DNA of 64,000 nucleotides, taken from contig JAGKQI010000045.1 in assembly GCA_018806915.1 (NCBI GenBank), positions 558,001 to 622,000 on the forward strand, written 5' to 3'. Below are positions 53,358 to 64,000 of this stretch, in pieces (position 1 is the stretch's first letter; every line of letters starts with the position of its first letter). The translations under genes were made by a program, and so were the position numbers. This DNA is from Phytophthora colocasiae (lineage: Eukaryota; Oomycota; Peronosporomycetes; Peronosporales; Peronosporaceae). Below the pieces are notes generated by a model that saw only the letters and a list, made by a program, of their open reading frames with translations, ran no database searches and was not told where the DNA came from.

Positions 53358-54904
53358 TTGCATTCGTATACTGTTAAGATCATGAGTCTTCCCCGGATCG
53401 ATGAGTTCTCTCGATCTGGTGCGGAAGTGGCTCTGGATCTCAAGGAAGGAGAGTCCAGGGGTATTGGAAATACCACGCACCCGGAAAATGGTTCCGCCAA
53501 GCCAAGATCTCAGGCAAGATCAATCACGAAAGAGCGATCTTGCTCCTGGACACTGGCGCCGAGGTATCCATCTTGGATACCACCTTTGCTCGTAAGGTTA
53601 GGTGCCACTTTGACACTAGTCAGAGACAGGAGTGTGTTGGGATCGGTGATAATGTGTACACCACCGAGGGAAGAACGAGGATCAAGATCACGCTTGCGGG
53701 ATACTTGGTCTACTTTTTCGATATTTGGATCGGGATCTATCCGGGCAAGATGCGATCCTGGGTATGGATTTCATGATCCCGGCTGGAGTCCGGATGGATC
53801 TGGCGAAGGGATCGATGTGCACCTAATGAAGTGGGGATCCACTTAGTGGTCGCAAGAGATTATACGGGAGAAGGTAAGATCGGTAAAATTGGAGGAAGAT
53901 CTACATATCCCAGTTGGGGATCTGGAAGAGATCGCATCGAGAGTGAAATTATCGGCGACAGAAAAATTGTGGGTGACCAGAGGCGACCAATGGGTACCTA
54001 CAGTGGTGAATGGACCCGGCCGAACTCGGTACTTAGTGATCACGAATTTGAGCGAGAAGATTTTACGACTGGATCACAGATTACATGTTGGAATGGTACT
54101 TGATCAGGAAAAAGTGCCTCGATTCCCCGGGTTTGTGCTCGATCGGATCCCGACGTTACATGGGTGGCAGAATCTAGCTCTAGAAGCGACTGTGGACGCA
54201 AGACCAGAACCTCAGGAATCCGTGGAGATCCCTTACCGTCGGTCCGAACGGCCGACCTACGTTACGCCGCGATCCATACTCCGCCGAGGTGGGGCAACCA
54301 GGACCGACCCTGATCCTGCACCAATATCGACACCGGAACCGCGATCACCAACCGATACAGCCGAAGTCAAGGTCGCATTCATCGATCCCCAACCGGATCC
54401 CATGGATACCCCACCGATCACGATCAGTTCCGACAAGACCCCGAGTGGCGAAGCTGGGGCGGTGAGACTGAGACGAATGAGAGCTTGCCAGATCAGGCCC
54501 CAGATCGGACAGATCGGACATGCGGAGAAGAGATCGAGGAAAAAACAGAAAAACCAGATTTTCAAATCGAGATCAAACATGAATCCGACGCCGATGCGGT
54601 CCCCAGGGTTAAAGACACCCCGATCTTGACAGCCAAGGACGATAGGCTGCGTGATCAATCAACGGATGAACCGGATCCGACATCTCCTGAAGGGATCGAG
54701 AACGCTGATCAGACCCACTTACACGAAAGTGGTGATTTTTCGACCGAAGATCTAGCCGATAATCTCGCAGTAGTACCAGAGATCCAGATCTCCACCACCG
54801 AAGAAGTCAGGATTGAAGATCTGCAAGTAAGAATCCGGGATCAGCTACCCCGGAGGAGATCGAGAAACTTCGACAGATTATTTGGAAGAAGCGACATCTC
54901 CTGA
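53358..54904 (+). pseudogene. Gypsy-2 protease and linker (frameshifted)
   Basis: The retropepsin motif LLDTGAEVSILDTTFARKV is at about 53540-53600. It is followed in other frames by a second-lobe-like segment near 53760 and a long acidic/proline linker to 54904. At least three frames are used. It corresponds to the single open frame at 13118-14443 in Gypsy-1. Confidence 0.78.
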
Positions 54905-57027
54905 TCGGAAAGGGAAACGCACTTCCTCCAGTGGCCAAGGGTGTTATATGCGATATCGACGTGGGTGATGCAAAGCCGATCGCACAACGAGTCCGAACGG
55001 TGGCGCCACAGTTTCGCGAGAAAGTATCGGATCTTATCAAAGGACTCCTAGCTGCCAAGATCATTCGGCCATCGACATCGCCATGGGCATCTCCGATCGT
55101 GGTGATCATCAAGAAGAACGGTGTAGACATCCGACTATGTATCGATTATCGGCTGGTGAACGGTCTCACAAGGCTGATGATCTACCCGATGCCTTTGATC
55201 AATGACCTGTTAGAAGATCTTGACAAGGTTCTGTGGTATTGTTCATTAGACATGGCGAGTGGATTCTGGGTCGTATCAATGACCGATCGAGCTCGCGCGA
55301 TCTCGGCTTTCATCACTCCATTTGGCCTTTTCGAGTGGAATCGCATGCCGTTCGGGCTGAAGAACGCCCCTCAGATCTATCAACGTCTTGTGGACAACGC
55401 CCTATATGGATTTTTGAAGATCTCCCAGTCAGGGAATACGAAAGACTCTACAGATGTGTTTGAATCAGGGGTCCCGGAAGATCCTGGTCGCCCGTCGGTT
55501 CTAGGACGGAGATCTTACATCGACGATATCTTGATCACGGCTGGAACATGGGATCAAATGTGCGATCGGGTGGAAGACCTATTGGAGGCCTGTGATAAGT
55601 GGAATCTCTCGATCAGTGTGGCGAAGAGCTTCTGGGGCATGGATAAGGTGGAATATCTCGGACACAAAGTGTCGATCGATGGATTGGAGGCAAACCCGAA
55701 GGACCTGAAGTCTCTGACGGATCTACCATTCCCTGGATCACTCCGATCCATGCAATCGTTCCTTGGAAGTTTGAATTACTATAGTCGGTTCATCGAGGAT
55801 TATGCGATCTATGCATCGGTCCTATATGAACTACGTGAGGTGGAGTTCGCAGAACTGAAGAAGCGACCAGATCTACGAAAGATCATGGATAGCATGGACC
55901 TGATCACTCAAGATCCCGTCGCGCTTAAGTCGGATCGGGATAGATCGCTAGATATCCCGACTCAAAGAAGCGATAGTACAACGGATCCTGACTTGGGGGC
56001 GATGTCTTCACCCTGTTCAAGCGAGATCGGAACCAACCTGGGCCTAAAGACTGATGAAGAGAGGTGGGGTAGGGCATACAGGGCGTTTACAGCCTTGAAG
56101 ACCAAGATCGCGTCGACCCCGATCCTTCGCCACTTCGACACGACGAAGTTACCCGTGGTGATCGTGTACGCTAGTGACTGGGCGATTTCCGCCGCACTAA
56201 TGCAGGAACACGACCAGATCTACCACCCGGTCGCGTTTGCCAGCCGAACCTTGAAGACTAACGAGCTGAATTATAATGTTGCCGAAAAGGAGGTGTTAGC
56301 TCTACTTCGGATCTTGGATCTACACTACACCTTGTTGGTGGGACGTCGGATCAAGGTCCTAACCCGACACTCGACGCTTGCCTGGCTGTTCAAGTCTGCC
56401 GGCCTCCAAGGACGTCTGGGACAATGGTCTGCTCTTCTGTCCCCGTGGACACTCGAGATCACGAAGTGTACGAAGGGGGAGGATGAAATACTGGGGGCGA
56501 TCGCAGCTAACATAACGCCCCGATCGGAGATCGACGAAGCTCTGATCGCGATCGCGCCGCGTAAGGAGCCAAAACGTCGGATCCAGATGCCGATCCCCAC
56601 TGTAGACCCAGATGAGGAGTTGTGGGTTATAAGTTTCGACGGATCGGCACGCGTGAAACGAGGAGGAGGCGCTTTCAGCGCGATCGTGTGGAGTTTACCA
56701 GAGTGGAAGGTGATCAGGGCTAGATCGGATTATGCTGAAAGCCTCACTGTCAATGAAGCGGAATACCGTGGACTCTTGCTAGGTCTTGGCATGATCGCAC
56801 AGTTAGAACGCCGCCGTTTGGTCGTTTGTGGCGATTCGAATCTGGTAATCCGACAAGTCCGGGGCAGAGATCGACTGCAAGGCGCCAGGATTGACGCTAC
56901 TGAAACAGAAGGTGCTAGATCACTTGCGGAATTGGGAGATCACGAGCTGGTCCATGTGAAGAGAGACTGGAATGGGAGCGCAGATAGCTTGGCGAGTGCG
57001 AGGAAGCGGGATCGAAGTCCACGATGA
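54850..57027 (+). CDS. pol: Gypsy-2 reverse transcriptase-RNase H (open)
   Basis: This is an unbroken frame of about 720 codons. It opens with EEIEKLRQIIWKKRHLLIG, then ICDIDVGDAKPIAQR, the RT motifs IRLCIDYRLVNGL, DMASGFWVV and FEWNRMPFGLKNAP, the catalytic SYIDDILITAG, the connection LNYNVAEKEVLALL, and the RNase H start VISFDGSARVKRGGG with VVCGDSNLVIRQV. Unlike Gypsy-1 there is no frameshift between RT and RNase H, so it serves as the reference for that lesion. There is no clear ATG start; it was part of a polyprotein. Confidence 0.9.
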   Translation, partial: PEEIEKLRQIIWKKRHLLIGKGNALPPVAKGVICDIDVGDAKPIAQRVRTVAPQFREKVSDLIKGLLAAKIIRPSTSPWASPIVVIIKKNGVDIRLCIDYRLVNGLTRLMIYPMPLINDLLEDLDKVLWYCSLDMASGFWVVSMTDRARAISAFITPFGLFEWNRMPFGLKNAPQIYQRLVDNALYGFLKISQSGNTKDSTDVFESGVPEDPGRPSVLGRRSYIDDILITAGTWDQMCDRVEDLLEACDKWNLSISVAKSFWGMDKVEYLGHKVSIDGLEANPKDLKSLTDLPFPGSLRSMQSFLGSLNYYSRFIEDYAIYASVLYELREVEFAELKKRPDLRKIMDSMDLITQDPVALKSDRDRSLDIPTQRSDSTTDPDLGAMSSPCSSEIGTNLGLKTDEERWGRAYRAFTALKTKIASTPILRHFDTTKLPVVIVYASDWAISAALMQEHDQIYHPVAFASRTLKTNELNYNVAEKEVLALLRILDLHYTLLVGRRIKVLTRHSTLAWLFKSAGLQGRLGQWSALLSPWTLEITKCTKGEDEILGAIAANITPRSEIDEALIAIAPRKEPKRRIQMPIPTVDPDEELWVISFDGSARVKRGGGAFSAIVWSLPEWKVIRARSDYAESLTVNEAEYRGLLLGLGMIAQLERRRLVVCGDSNLVIRQVRGRDRLQGARIDATETEGARSLAELGDHELVHVKRDWNGSADSLASARKRDRSPR

Positions 57028-58801
57028 GACAGATCGATGCGATCTGACCACCCTGAATCGGCTTAATGAGGTGTTGATCCCTCGAGTTGAAGATCGATCT
57101 GTGCAAGTGTCGGCAGTAGCCACGCGTGCAGCCCGAGCGCGACCTGGCGCCGCTGTCTTGCGAAGGAACTGATCCGGGAGATGCGGGTTGATCGGATCGA
57201 GCGAGCCCAGGACGAGGAGGTCTGGATCGCAGGACTAAAGAAGTACCTGGCTGGGCAGATCGCGGATCTTACTCGAGCCGAATCCGGATCCTACGCCAAG
57301 ATCGCCTCCGAGTACGAGGTAGATGGAACAAGATCTGTTGTTTTACTGCCCACTAGGGCCGAGATCAAGAGGTGATCGCGATCGCCTGATGAGACTTATA
57401 GTTCCAGAAACGCTACAGCAGGATGTCCTCCACCACTATCATACGACTCTGGAAGGAGGACATCAGGGGATCGGACGCACTTATCAGCGGATCCGAGATC
57501 ATTTCCACTGGAGGATTATATCGGAGCGTGCAGCGATACGTAGGCGAGTGTGTAGATTGTGAGACCGGGAAGGGAGACCCACGATCCGGGCGAGTCGCCA
57601 GAATCTGCAGGCGACATACCCATCTCCAGATCATAGCAATGGATCACATACCTTCTCTGCCCAGATCCAACAAAGGCAACACCGAACTACTGATCTGGGT
57701 CGATCTGTTCACGGGATATGTGATCGCAAAGGCCAGTTCCTCCCGATCAGGCCCAGACCGTCGCGGAATCTTATGAAGAATGCGTGTTCCGCAGATTTGG
57801 TGCTAGCGAGATGATCAGGCACGATCGAGAACCGGGTTTCATGTCCGACTTCTTCAGATCGTTCAATAAGATCCTGGGGCAGCGACAACGGGCGACGATG
57901 GCCTACCGGCCGCAAGCCAACGGGACTGCGGAACGGCTGGTGCAAACGGCGACTAGGGCGATCAAGATGTATGTTCAAGATCTCGATCAGAAGGACTGGG
58001 ATGAATACGCGGAGAGACTGACGTTCGCCATTAATACGGCTCACGATCGGGTTCGGGGAGATACCCCTCATTACCTGGTACATGGATGGGATCCGAGATC
58101 GACGTTGGAGGCAACGATCCCGATCGGATCGACCAGACGCCACGATCGCGATCCAAGACGGTGGAGGTATCGGGTTCAGAGATACTACCAGCAGTCGCGA
58201 GAGCAGGTCAACGCTAGACTACGAGGAGGCGGTTGCTGATCGAGCCGATCGGCACAATGAGGATGTCGATCCGCATCAGATCGAAGCTGGATCACGAGTT
58301 TGGCTATACCTAGATCGTGTGAAGGAAGGGTATGCACGTAAACTCGCTCACCTTTGGCACGGCCCGTTCCGTGTTGCAGAGAAGCTCAACGAATTCACGA
58401 TCAAGCTGGAGATCGCGGGATCTGATTACCATATCTTTCCAGTGGTCCATGTTTCTAAGCTAAAGCTGGTGCGGAATTTTCCGGATCGACCGCGGGTCGA
58501 GTTGACTGTGGATGAAGCAGATCGGCTAGATTTCGATGAGATCCTCCTTCCGGAGGACAGTTGGGTCCCAGATCTGGATGCCGACGAGTACGAGGTCGAA
58601 CGGATCTCGGACATACGAAGTGGGAAACGGACTCGCTACGGCCGGATCTATCGTGAATTCCTGGTGCACTGGGTCGGTTATGATGAACCAACTTGGGTCG
58701 ACGAAGCTGATCTTAACTGTGGAGCCATACTGAGCGCGTTCCTACGTGATCATGCTAACCGAAATCGGTTTGGCGTGATGCAGTCGCACGAAGAGGTGTA
58801 G
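57028..58801 (+). pseudogene. pol: Gypsy-2 integrase and chromodomain (frameshifted)
   Basis: Pieces in several frames are the integrase zinc finger (HHYHTTLEGGHQGIGRTYQR, then ECVDCETGKGD), the core with AMDHIPSLPRSNKGN, RHDREPGFMSDFF and YRPQANGTAERLVQTA, and the chromodomain EVERISDIRSGKRTRYGR followed by FLVHWVGYDEPTWVD (to 58801). Breaks are near 57545, 57760 and 58200. It is the counterpart of 16875-18766 in Gypsy-1. Confidence 0.88.
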
Positions 58802-59138
58802 ACGCAGAGAAGGCGACGTGACCGGGTCACAACGCCGAGATCGCGGATGCTGATCTGGATGTCTATCTGGATCGGATGTGGAGATTTTATATTTTTCGTG
58901 GAGATTTTATATTTTTCTTGTATATGCATGTGAAACCGGAGTGATTGGATGGAAGGTGTGGAGATTTCGAAGATGCTAAGTGGGATCGAAACTGTGGAGT
59001 AAGTATGGAGAAGAACGCTGGTTTTTGAAGCTGGAAAGATTACGTGGAATTGAAAAGAGGCTAGGCTGGAGTCAGGATCGCGTGGCGAAGTACCGGATCG
59101 TGATAGAGAATATGTAAGCGTGCTGACCAACTCCGGGC
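58802..59138. other. Gypsy-2 spacer between pol and antisense region
   Basis: Non-coding. Contains a local duplication of TGGAGATTTTATATTTTTC near 58880-58918. Confidence 0.5.
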
Positions 59139-61777
59139 TCAGCTGATCACCTCCGGACTGGTCGAGATCGCGGGATCAGGGAGTCCCAGAAGGTGTAGGT
59201 GGAGCAGGCGGGTTAAACTTGTTTTCGAGCCGTGGGATCTGCCGGCGACGGGTGATCTGCCGGCCGATCGCGGTAATGGATTGCGCCACGGGCCCTCCAG
59301 ATCGCATTCTGCCAACGCAGAGATCAGATCGGTGGGCTCCGGTCGGTTCAGAGTCGGCTGGGCCAGGTTAGCCATTCGGGAGGCCGATCCGGGAGTACCA
59401 GTATACCCGATCACGGATAGTAGGGAAGTGCAGGAAGTAGGGATCGAGCAGAAGATCGATGTCCGCCCACATCGCCCTCATCATGGGCAGGAATCGTCCC
59501 AACAGCAGCCGCCAACGTTCTCCGGTACGGCTACGCGCGTTGCCGACGCTCGAGGTAATACCGACGGAGATCAGGATCAGCTTCATACATCGCCTTCGTG
59601 ATCTCGAGATAATGGGTCGATTCCCCAGTAGGCCTGCAGGTGATCTGACTCGAAGGCGGCGTAGGCATCCGCGATCTGCCCCAGCATGGTTCCAGCACGA
59701 CGATGTAGACCGAGATCGAAGGTGAGGGGGCCGGTCGGTTGCGGAGCACCTCCCAAGGTCGGGTAGCAAGTAGGGCCTGCACGTTGGGCCCAGTGATCAG
59801 GCTAGCCAACCAACCGACCCCGGCTCGGGAAGGGCGATTAGCCGGTGATCTCGCGGAGGTAGAGGAATCCGGGAGGTAGCAGCAGCCTCTTGGACAATGT
59901 GGAGAGGATCCCATACCGACGATCGCCAAAGTTCCGACGAACATCCGGATCCCACGGGAAGACATCACCAGCCTGCAAACTGCCGGACGTTCGCATACCC
60001 GGGAATGAGACGAGCTGATCGCGAACAGGGAGGGTGCAGCTGGGGGCGTGGCGAGCCGCCGGAGAGCCGCCACCCGGAGATCCCCACCGGGAGGGCTCCC
60101 GCCAGCTGGACTACCCCTCGGGGACCCCTGAGTGAGAAGTGATCGGAGTCTGTGGGGAACTGCCGCCCGGAGGTGTCGGCTGCGCCGGAGAGCGCGTCGA
60201 TGGAGCAGGACCCTTGATCACCGGATGCTGGAGGAGGATTTCCATGCCGGCGGTGCCACGACAGCGATCGGAGTATCGTAGCCCGGAAGAGCGTCGTCGG
60301 ATCCAGCGCCAGAATCCTCCGCGTCATCGTCATGCTCTGGATCGGGTTTACGTTTGGACCGATCCGAGCCACCCTTCTTCGGGGAAGGTGCTTCCCACGG
60401 TCACTTGCGAGGTGGCCTGGGTGCGATCTGCTTCCTCCGCATCCGGCCCAGTCGGGATCGCGGGTTCAGGACCCAGATCGAAGGGGTCTGGGCTTTCCTC
60501 GTGCTTTTCTTCGAGCTCGGTCGCCTGGGCCTGGCCACCGGGTTGGTCTCCAGCGGGAACATCAGGTGGGGCCGCGTCGTGATCGGCCGGGGGAGGCTCC
60601 GTCCGCGAGGTCTTGTGCGGGGGCGATGTAGCAGGAGATGGGGGCGGACTGAGAGCACGTTTGACCCCCCGTTCATCTTGAGCAGCGCGGAGCCGAGACG
60701 CCATTTCGGTCAGGACGTTGGTGGTCGCCATTACGTCACCTTCTGCCTGATCGTAGTTCTCCTGCAATGCCTGAAGACTCGCTTCTAACTCCTGCACTTC
60801 GGCATGGGTACCGATCAGATCATCCTCTACGACAAACAGAATATGAGTGATCATGGTCAGGTGGAGAGGGATCTAGAACTATATGCGCAACCTAGACGAG
60901 TGGATCGTTGTCGCTCGGCGCTGAGATCCGCCTGTGCTCTGTCACGATCTGCGAACGCTTGGTCTCGTTCCACGAGTAGGCGATCCCGCTCCGAAGTGAC
61001 TCCGGTTCAGTTCGGAGTTAGCGTGGGCGAGTTGATCGGTGGCTAGGGTCACGTTCACCAGCGATACTGGTCAGGAAGCGATCGCTCGGGCGGAGTCCGC
61101 CAAGGCTCGATCTCGCTCAGCCAGGGCCAATCGAGTGGGAGCCCCTGTCGAAGGCGTGGGGCTGGAATCCCGTTGGAGATGTGCAAGAGCAGCCGAGAGC
61201 CGGTTGTAGCTGGCCTGGGCAGTGATGGAGTCTTGCTTCGCCTCAGCCAGATCGCAAGCATGGATCCGGGCTTCCGCCTGGAGATCCTGGATCTCGTTGG
61301 TGGCTTGTTCCACCTCTTCGGTCAGACGATCCCTGTCCTCTGTAGCTCGATCTAGGTCTGCCTGGGCAGAGTTGAGACGCCGCGCGAACTCGTCGCGTTC
61401 CGATCGGAGCTGGTGAACCTGCATACGCAATCCATCGAGATCAGAGGCTTCCTCCGCGAGATCAGCGATCTCGCGCTCCAGACGCGCAATCTCGCCCTGC
61501 TGGTCTGCCCGTAACCGCTCCATGGCGTCGACATGCGCCCGAAGTTCCATGGCTTCACGACTTAGTTGATCACGTTCGCGCACCAGGCGATCCCACCCTG
61601 GACTGCCCGGCATCGGCCCAGCCTCATCGGATGAGAGCGGGCGTGCGTGGTCTGGAGCCGGACCCGACGAACGTCGCGAGATGTCGGAATGGGGAGATGG
61701 CGGACCGTCGGGGATCTTGGGGAATCAGGAGGTGTAGGCAAATAATCGCTCCCGGGATCACTTCCTTGCTGGCTCAT
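59139..61777 (-). pseudogene. Gypsy-2 antisense ORF (broken)
   Basis: The minus-strand frames 61777-61562, 61613-71071-equivalent (61613-61071), 60854-60348 and 60073-59139 form one decayed gene. It begins MSQQGSDPGSDYLPTPPDSP. It has a long heptad-rich coiled coil (RLEREIADLAEEASDLDGL and onward), a proline/acidic part with KRALSPPPSPAT, and a SKRKPDPEHDDDAEDSG segment like the KRPRD-DSDDD region of the Gypsy-1 ORF. It then has TRPWEVL, RAGTMLGQIADAY, LQAYWG and STHYLEITKAMYEAD. The last four line up in order with APWKVM, ELGPMVLADVEDI, HAQAFWE and RTHWVTM...EAD of Gypsy-1. At least four frame changes occur. Confidence 0.65.
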
Positions 61778-61887
61778 GGAGACTGGAAGGATCCGGTGGT
61801 GGTGGTCGAAGTGTTGTCAGGGTGACTTGTGCCTTGGGCTGAAGATTGGAGAATGAGACCTGAAGTGGACCGAGACGGACCAACTTG

Positions 61888-61904
61888 CAGGCTGGGGGCG
61901 GATG
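61888..61904 (+). other. Polypurine tract, Gypsy-2
   Basis: CAGGCTGGGGGCGGATG lies immediately before the 3' LTR; the purine run is imperfect but correctly placed. Confidence 0.55.
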
Positions 61905-63265
61905 TGGTGAAGCGCGAATAAGAAATCCGAGAAAAGGCAACGTCAGGCCCTAAGAGAGTCGGATCAAGCGACAGGGCCTCTGGCGAAGCAAGATGTCAGT
62001 TGATGACCCCAGATTGCGCGAACGATGGCTGACGAATGGATCCAGATCGATGTTCGTCTGGATCTCGCCAGCGATGAATGGATGGCGTCTTGGTCAAGTG
62101 AGACTAAGTGATTGGAGAACCCGTCGTGCGGTCCCGCGTGGCGGCTCAGGGTCGGAGGAGAAAAGGGCGCCTTGCCTGAGGTCGCATGAGAAGGAGATCA
62201 AGGCGGCAGAGGGTCGGGATCGGTGTGATCTATGGTGGGCCGGTGACAACATAACCGTGAGATGCTGCCGAGGGGACCTGATGGCAGTGTTAGTCGCGTG
62301 GGGAGTGGTGATCAAGTCTGGGAAGCTCAAGACCTGGAATGTCGACGACGCAGGCACGCGAGATCAAGTATGAAGGCTGCTGATCGGGATCATTGTTCAA
62401 GACGGTGGACCAAGATCGATGACCGAGATGGTTGATCGAGATCGGCTGATCGCCAGATCGGCTGATCGCCAGATCGCCAGATCGCCAGATCGGCTGATCG
62501 CCAGATCGGCAGATCGAGATCGCGATCAGGGGTTAGGTGAGATCAAGATCGAAGATCGGAAGGGCAGCTGTGTAGCCGGATGTCAGGTAATCGTAGGATA
62601 GCAGATGAGGATGGGGCTAGTAGACATAGGAATAACCATAAACAGAATCGAATTTGCTCTGGACATCACAAGTGCCTTCGTTCAAGACCGGAACTGGGAA
62701 TTACATTGGCCCCCCGGCATCAAGAAGGTAAGGAAGAGATCTAGCATAGAGGTTAATTCTGGATAATACATTGGCCAGTTTTACCCTATCTAGTGATCTA
62801 TCCTTTACGTGCGAACTACGGATCGGAAGGAATTGGCTGCTTGGCCTGACGATCTCGTCGACTCTCAACCCATCAAGACACCCGCTATAGGAAGCGGCAA
62901 GCATCGTAAAGGAAGGGATCAGATCCCCAACATTGGACCTTTGGAAGACCTGGATCGAAGACCAGGTGACCGGATCAAGGCTCTAGAACTCGCCTGTGAC
63001 CCGGATCAACCCCTCCGAGGTAGAGTGAAGTATTCCCACGCTATCTCACACCCCCTACGTCACCCAAGACATTCTTCTCGTCCCAAGACATCTTCAGAAG
63101 TCACCTGGAAGAGCGTAACCCGCCTACCGACGGGTACACAAGGTGAACACTACACGCAGCAAGATCACGGATCATCGGGGGACCCCCTCCGTTAGTCGGT
63201 GTCTGGGCGCAAGTGGCGATCGCGATCGGCCTCAACCAGATTTTGGCCAGATCCGCTCCACCACA
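61905..63265 (+). repeat. Gypsy-2 3' LTR
   Basis: This 1,361-bp LTR is longer than the 5' copy by one extra block of short repeats at about 62450-62510. Other differences are mostly single-base indels in homopolymers. Confidence 0.93.
62427..62529. repeat. GATCGCCA/GATCGGCT tandem array
   Basis: This is an irregular array of 8- to 10-bp units (CAGATCGC, CGGCTGATCG) inside the 3' LTR. The 5' LTR has a shorter version at about 50113-50160. It is the densest GATC stretch in the window. Confidence 0.85.
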
Positions 63266-64000
63266 CATCTGCTCGGTTTCGTCACCAAGAATGATTACAA
63301 TGGGGTCAGCGAAGACGAAGATGAAGACTCTGACGACGACCTGGCTGAGTCCGACGGCGACGAAGCTGCCAAGCCAAGTTCTCCGGCCGGAATCGACTCG
63401 GATGAGGTCGACTTCGAGGACAGCTCGGATGAGCTGCAGCCCAGCGACGACGACGACACTCCGCCATCAAAGAAAACCAAGCGCGCGGATCTTCCCATCG
63501 TTCGCCCGTTTGCTGAGCGCGACGCCAGCCGGGATCGCAAACAAGTCAAGCGACGCAAGCCTACCCCGCCGTCTGCTAGACACCTTCGTCGTATGGAAGC
63601 GCAAACCAAGGCTTTCCTGATGAAGACGATGGATGATACTCATATCCGTCTTGTCAAAGAACCTGACAACGGCCTTCGACATCTTTCCAGGCCATCTGTA
63701 CCAGAAGTACGAGGGTGCAGCCTTTCATGGCGACCCCTACTTCATCCAGCACTTCCTTATGGAGATCAAGTATGAAGAAGGCGGTGATCTGACCAGCTTC
63801 TTCCTTGAGCTGGAAAACGCGATGAAAGCCGCGTCTGAAGCAACCGAGTCTCCCTTGACCGATGGACAGAAGTCATTATACCTGTTCCACTCGATGCCAA
63901 AGACTTGGAAGGATGATCTCCGAGTTTGGAAAGGTGTGCGGAAGTATATCCCGTACGATGAACTCAAGATGAGTATTGAGACCAAGGTTCGCGAGATCCA
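63266..64000 (+). pseudogene. copia Gag, continued (runs off the window)
   Basis: This continues the copia Gag from 49582: HLLGFVTKNDYNGVSEDED, an acidic serine stretch, a basic segment (DRKQVKRRKPTPP), HLRRMEAQTKAFLMKTMDD, and then, after a frameshift near 63660-63700, KYEGAAFHGDPYFIQHFLME and SLYLFHSMPKTWKDDLRVWK, the UBN2-type Gag core of copia elements. The frame is still open at the window end. Apart from the frameshift and the Gypsy-2 insertion it is well preserved. Confidence 0.85.

Larger units (their letters stand above)
49583..63265 (+). mobile_element. Gypsy-2: Ty3/gypsy chromodomain retrotransposon (degenerate)
   Basis: This 13.7-kb element is inserted in copia gag. The LTRs are 49583-50896 and 61905-63265 (starting TGGTG, ending CCACCACA), flanked by CATCTG on both sides (up to 6 bp). 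It has the same domain order, primer site and antisense ORF position as Gypsy-1 but is clearly divergent. Gag, protease and integrase are broken by frameshifts, while the RT-RNase H part is open. The LTRs differ at a dozen or more places, mostly 1-nt indels, plus a repeat expansion. GATC is extremely frequent throughout. Confidence 0.93.

Noticed and set aside
62427..62529. CRISPR-like array
   Set aside because: Units are 8-10 bp, irregular and without unique spacers; the organism is eukaryotic. It is an LTR microsatellite.
1..64000. tRNA or rRNA genes
   Set aside because: No cloverleaf with A/B boxes or rRNA-like stretch was recognised by eye; a dedicated scan could still find one.

Overview
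The window looks like a repeat-rich stretch of an oomycete genome, most likely Phytophthora or a close relative. The evidence is short GT-AG introns (50-77 bp), core promoters of the oomycete Inr type (TCATT-N-CATTT-like), tandem SWEET transporter genes, a PH-ankyrin-AGC kinase, and a dense mixture of Ty3/gypsy, Ty1/copia, Helitron, Tc1/mariner, Harbinger and hAT-like elements. The species assignment is inference.

Layout. Positions 1-4600 hold a decayed Helitron replication gene, split by a DD82E-type Tc1/mariner element (1020-2983) with TA target duplication and a possibly intact four-exon transposase. Positions 4600-7056 are retroelement debris. Positions 7061-22581 are a young Ty3/gypsy element (called Gypsy-1 here). 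Its LTRs differ by two substitutions and one indel. It sits inside a minus-strand copia element whose halves lie at 6633-7056 and 22586-25685. Positions 26010-28566 carry two tandem SWEET genes. The second ends at a hAT-like element (28512-32087, 8-bp duplication) that itself contains a complete two-gene Harbinger element (29030-31965, TAA duplication). A PH-ankyrin-AGC kinase follows on the minus strand (32513-35340), then a 1-kb Harbinger-like element carrying three strong hairpins. A third SWEET copy (37330-40908) is broken by an insertion encoding a full-length Fanzor protein, the eukaryotic relative of TnpB. The segment after the Fanzor stop codon folds into consecutive perfect hairpins and abuts SWEET coding sequence, as expected of a guide-RNA (omega-RNA) scaffold.

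Positions 41566-45654 are an ordinary gene island: eL14 and uL18 (RPL5) in divergent orientation, an NSRP1-like splicing factor and a TALE homeodomain protein. From 47619 a SulP/STAS anion transporter pseudogene is cut by a copia element (LTR 49192-49470). The copia gag is in turn cut by a second, older gypsy element (Gypsy-2, 49583-63265). The copia gag resumes at 63266 and runs out of the window.

The most novel signals are: (1) the Fanzor locus with its putative omega-RNA; (2) a long antisense ORF lying between pol and the 3' LTR in both gypsy elements, with recognisable sequence conservation between the two; (3) saturation of each gypsy element by its own short oligonucleotide (CTCTGAA-like in Gypsy-1, GATC in Gypsy-2), in coding and non-coding parts alike; and (4) the intron-bearing DD82E transposase. 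Many frameshifts fall in homopolymers, so some apparent pseudogenisation may be sequence error.
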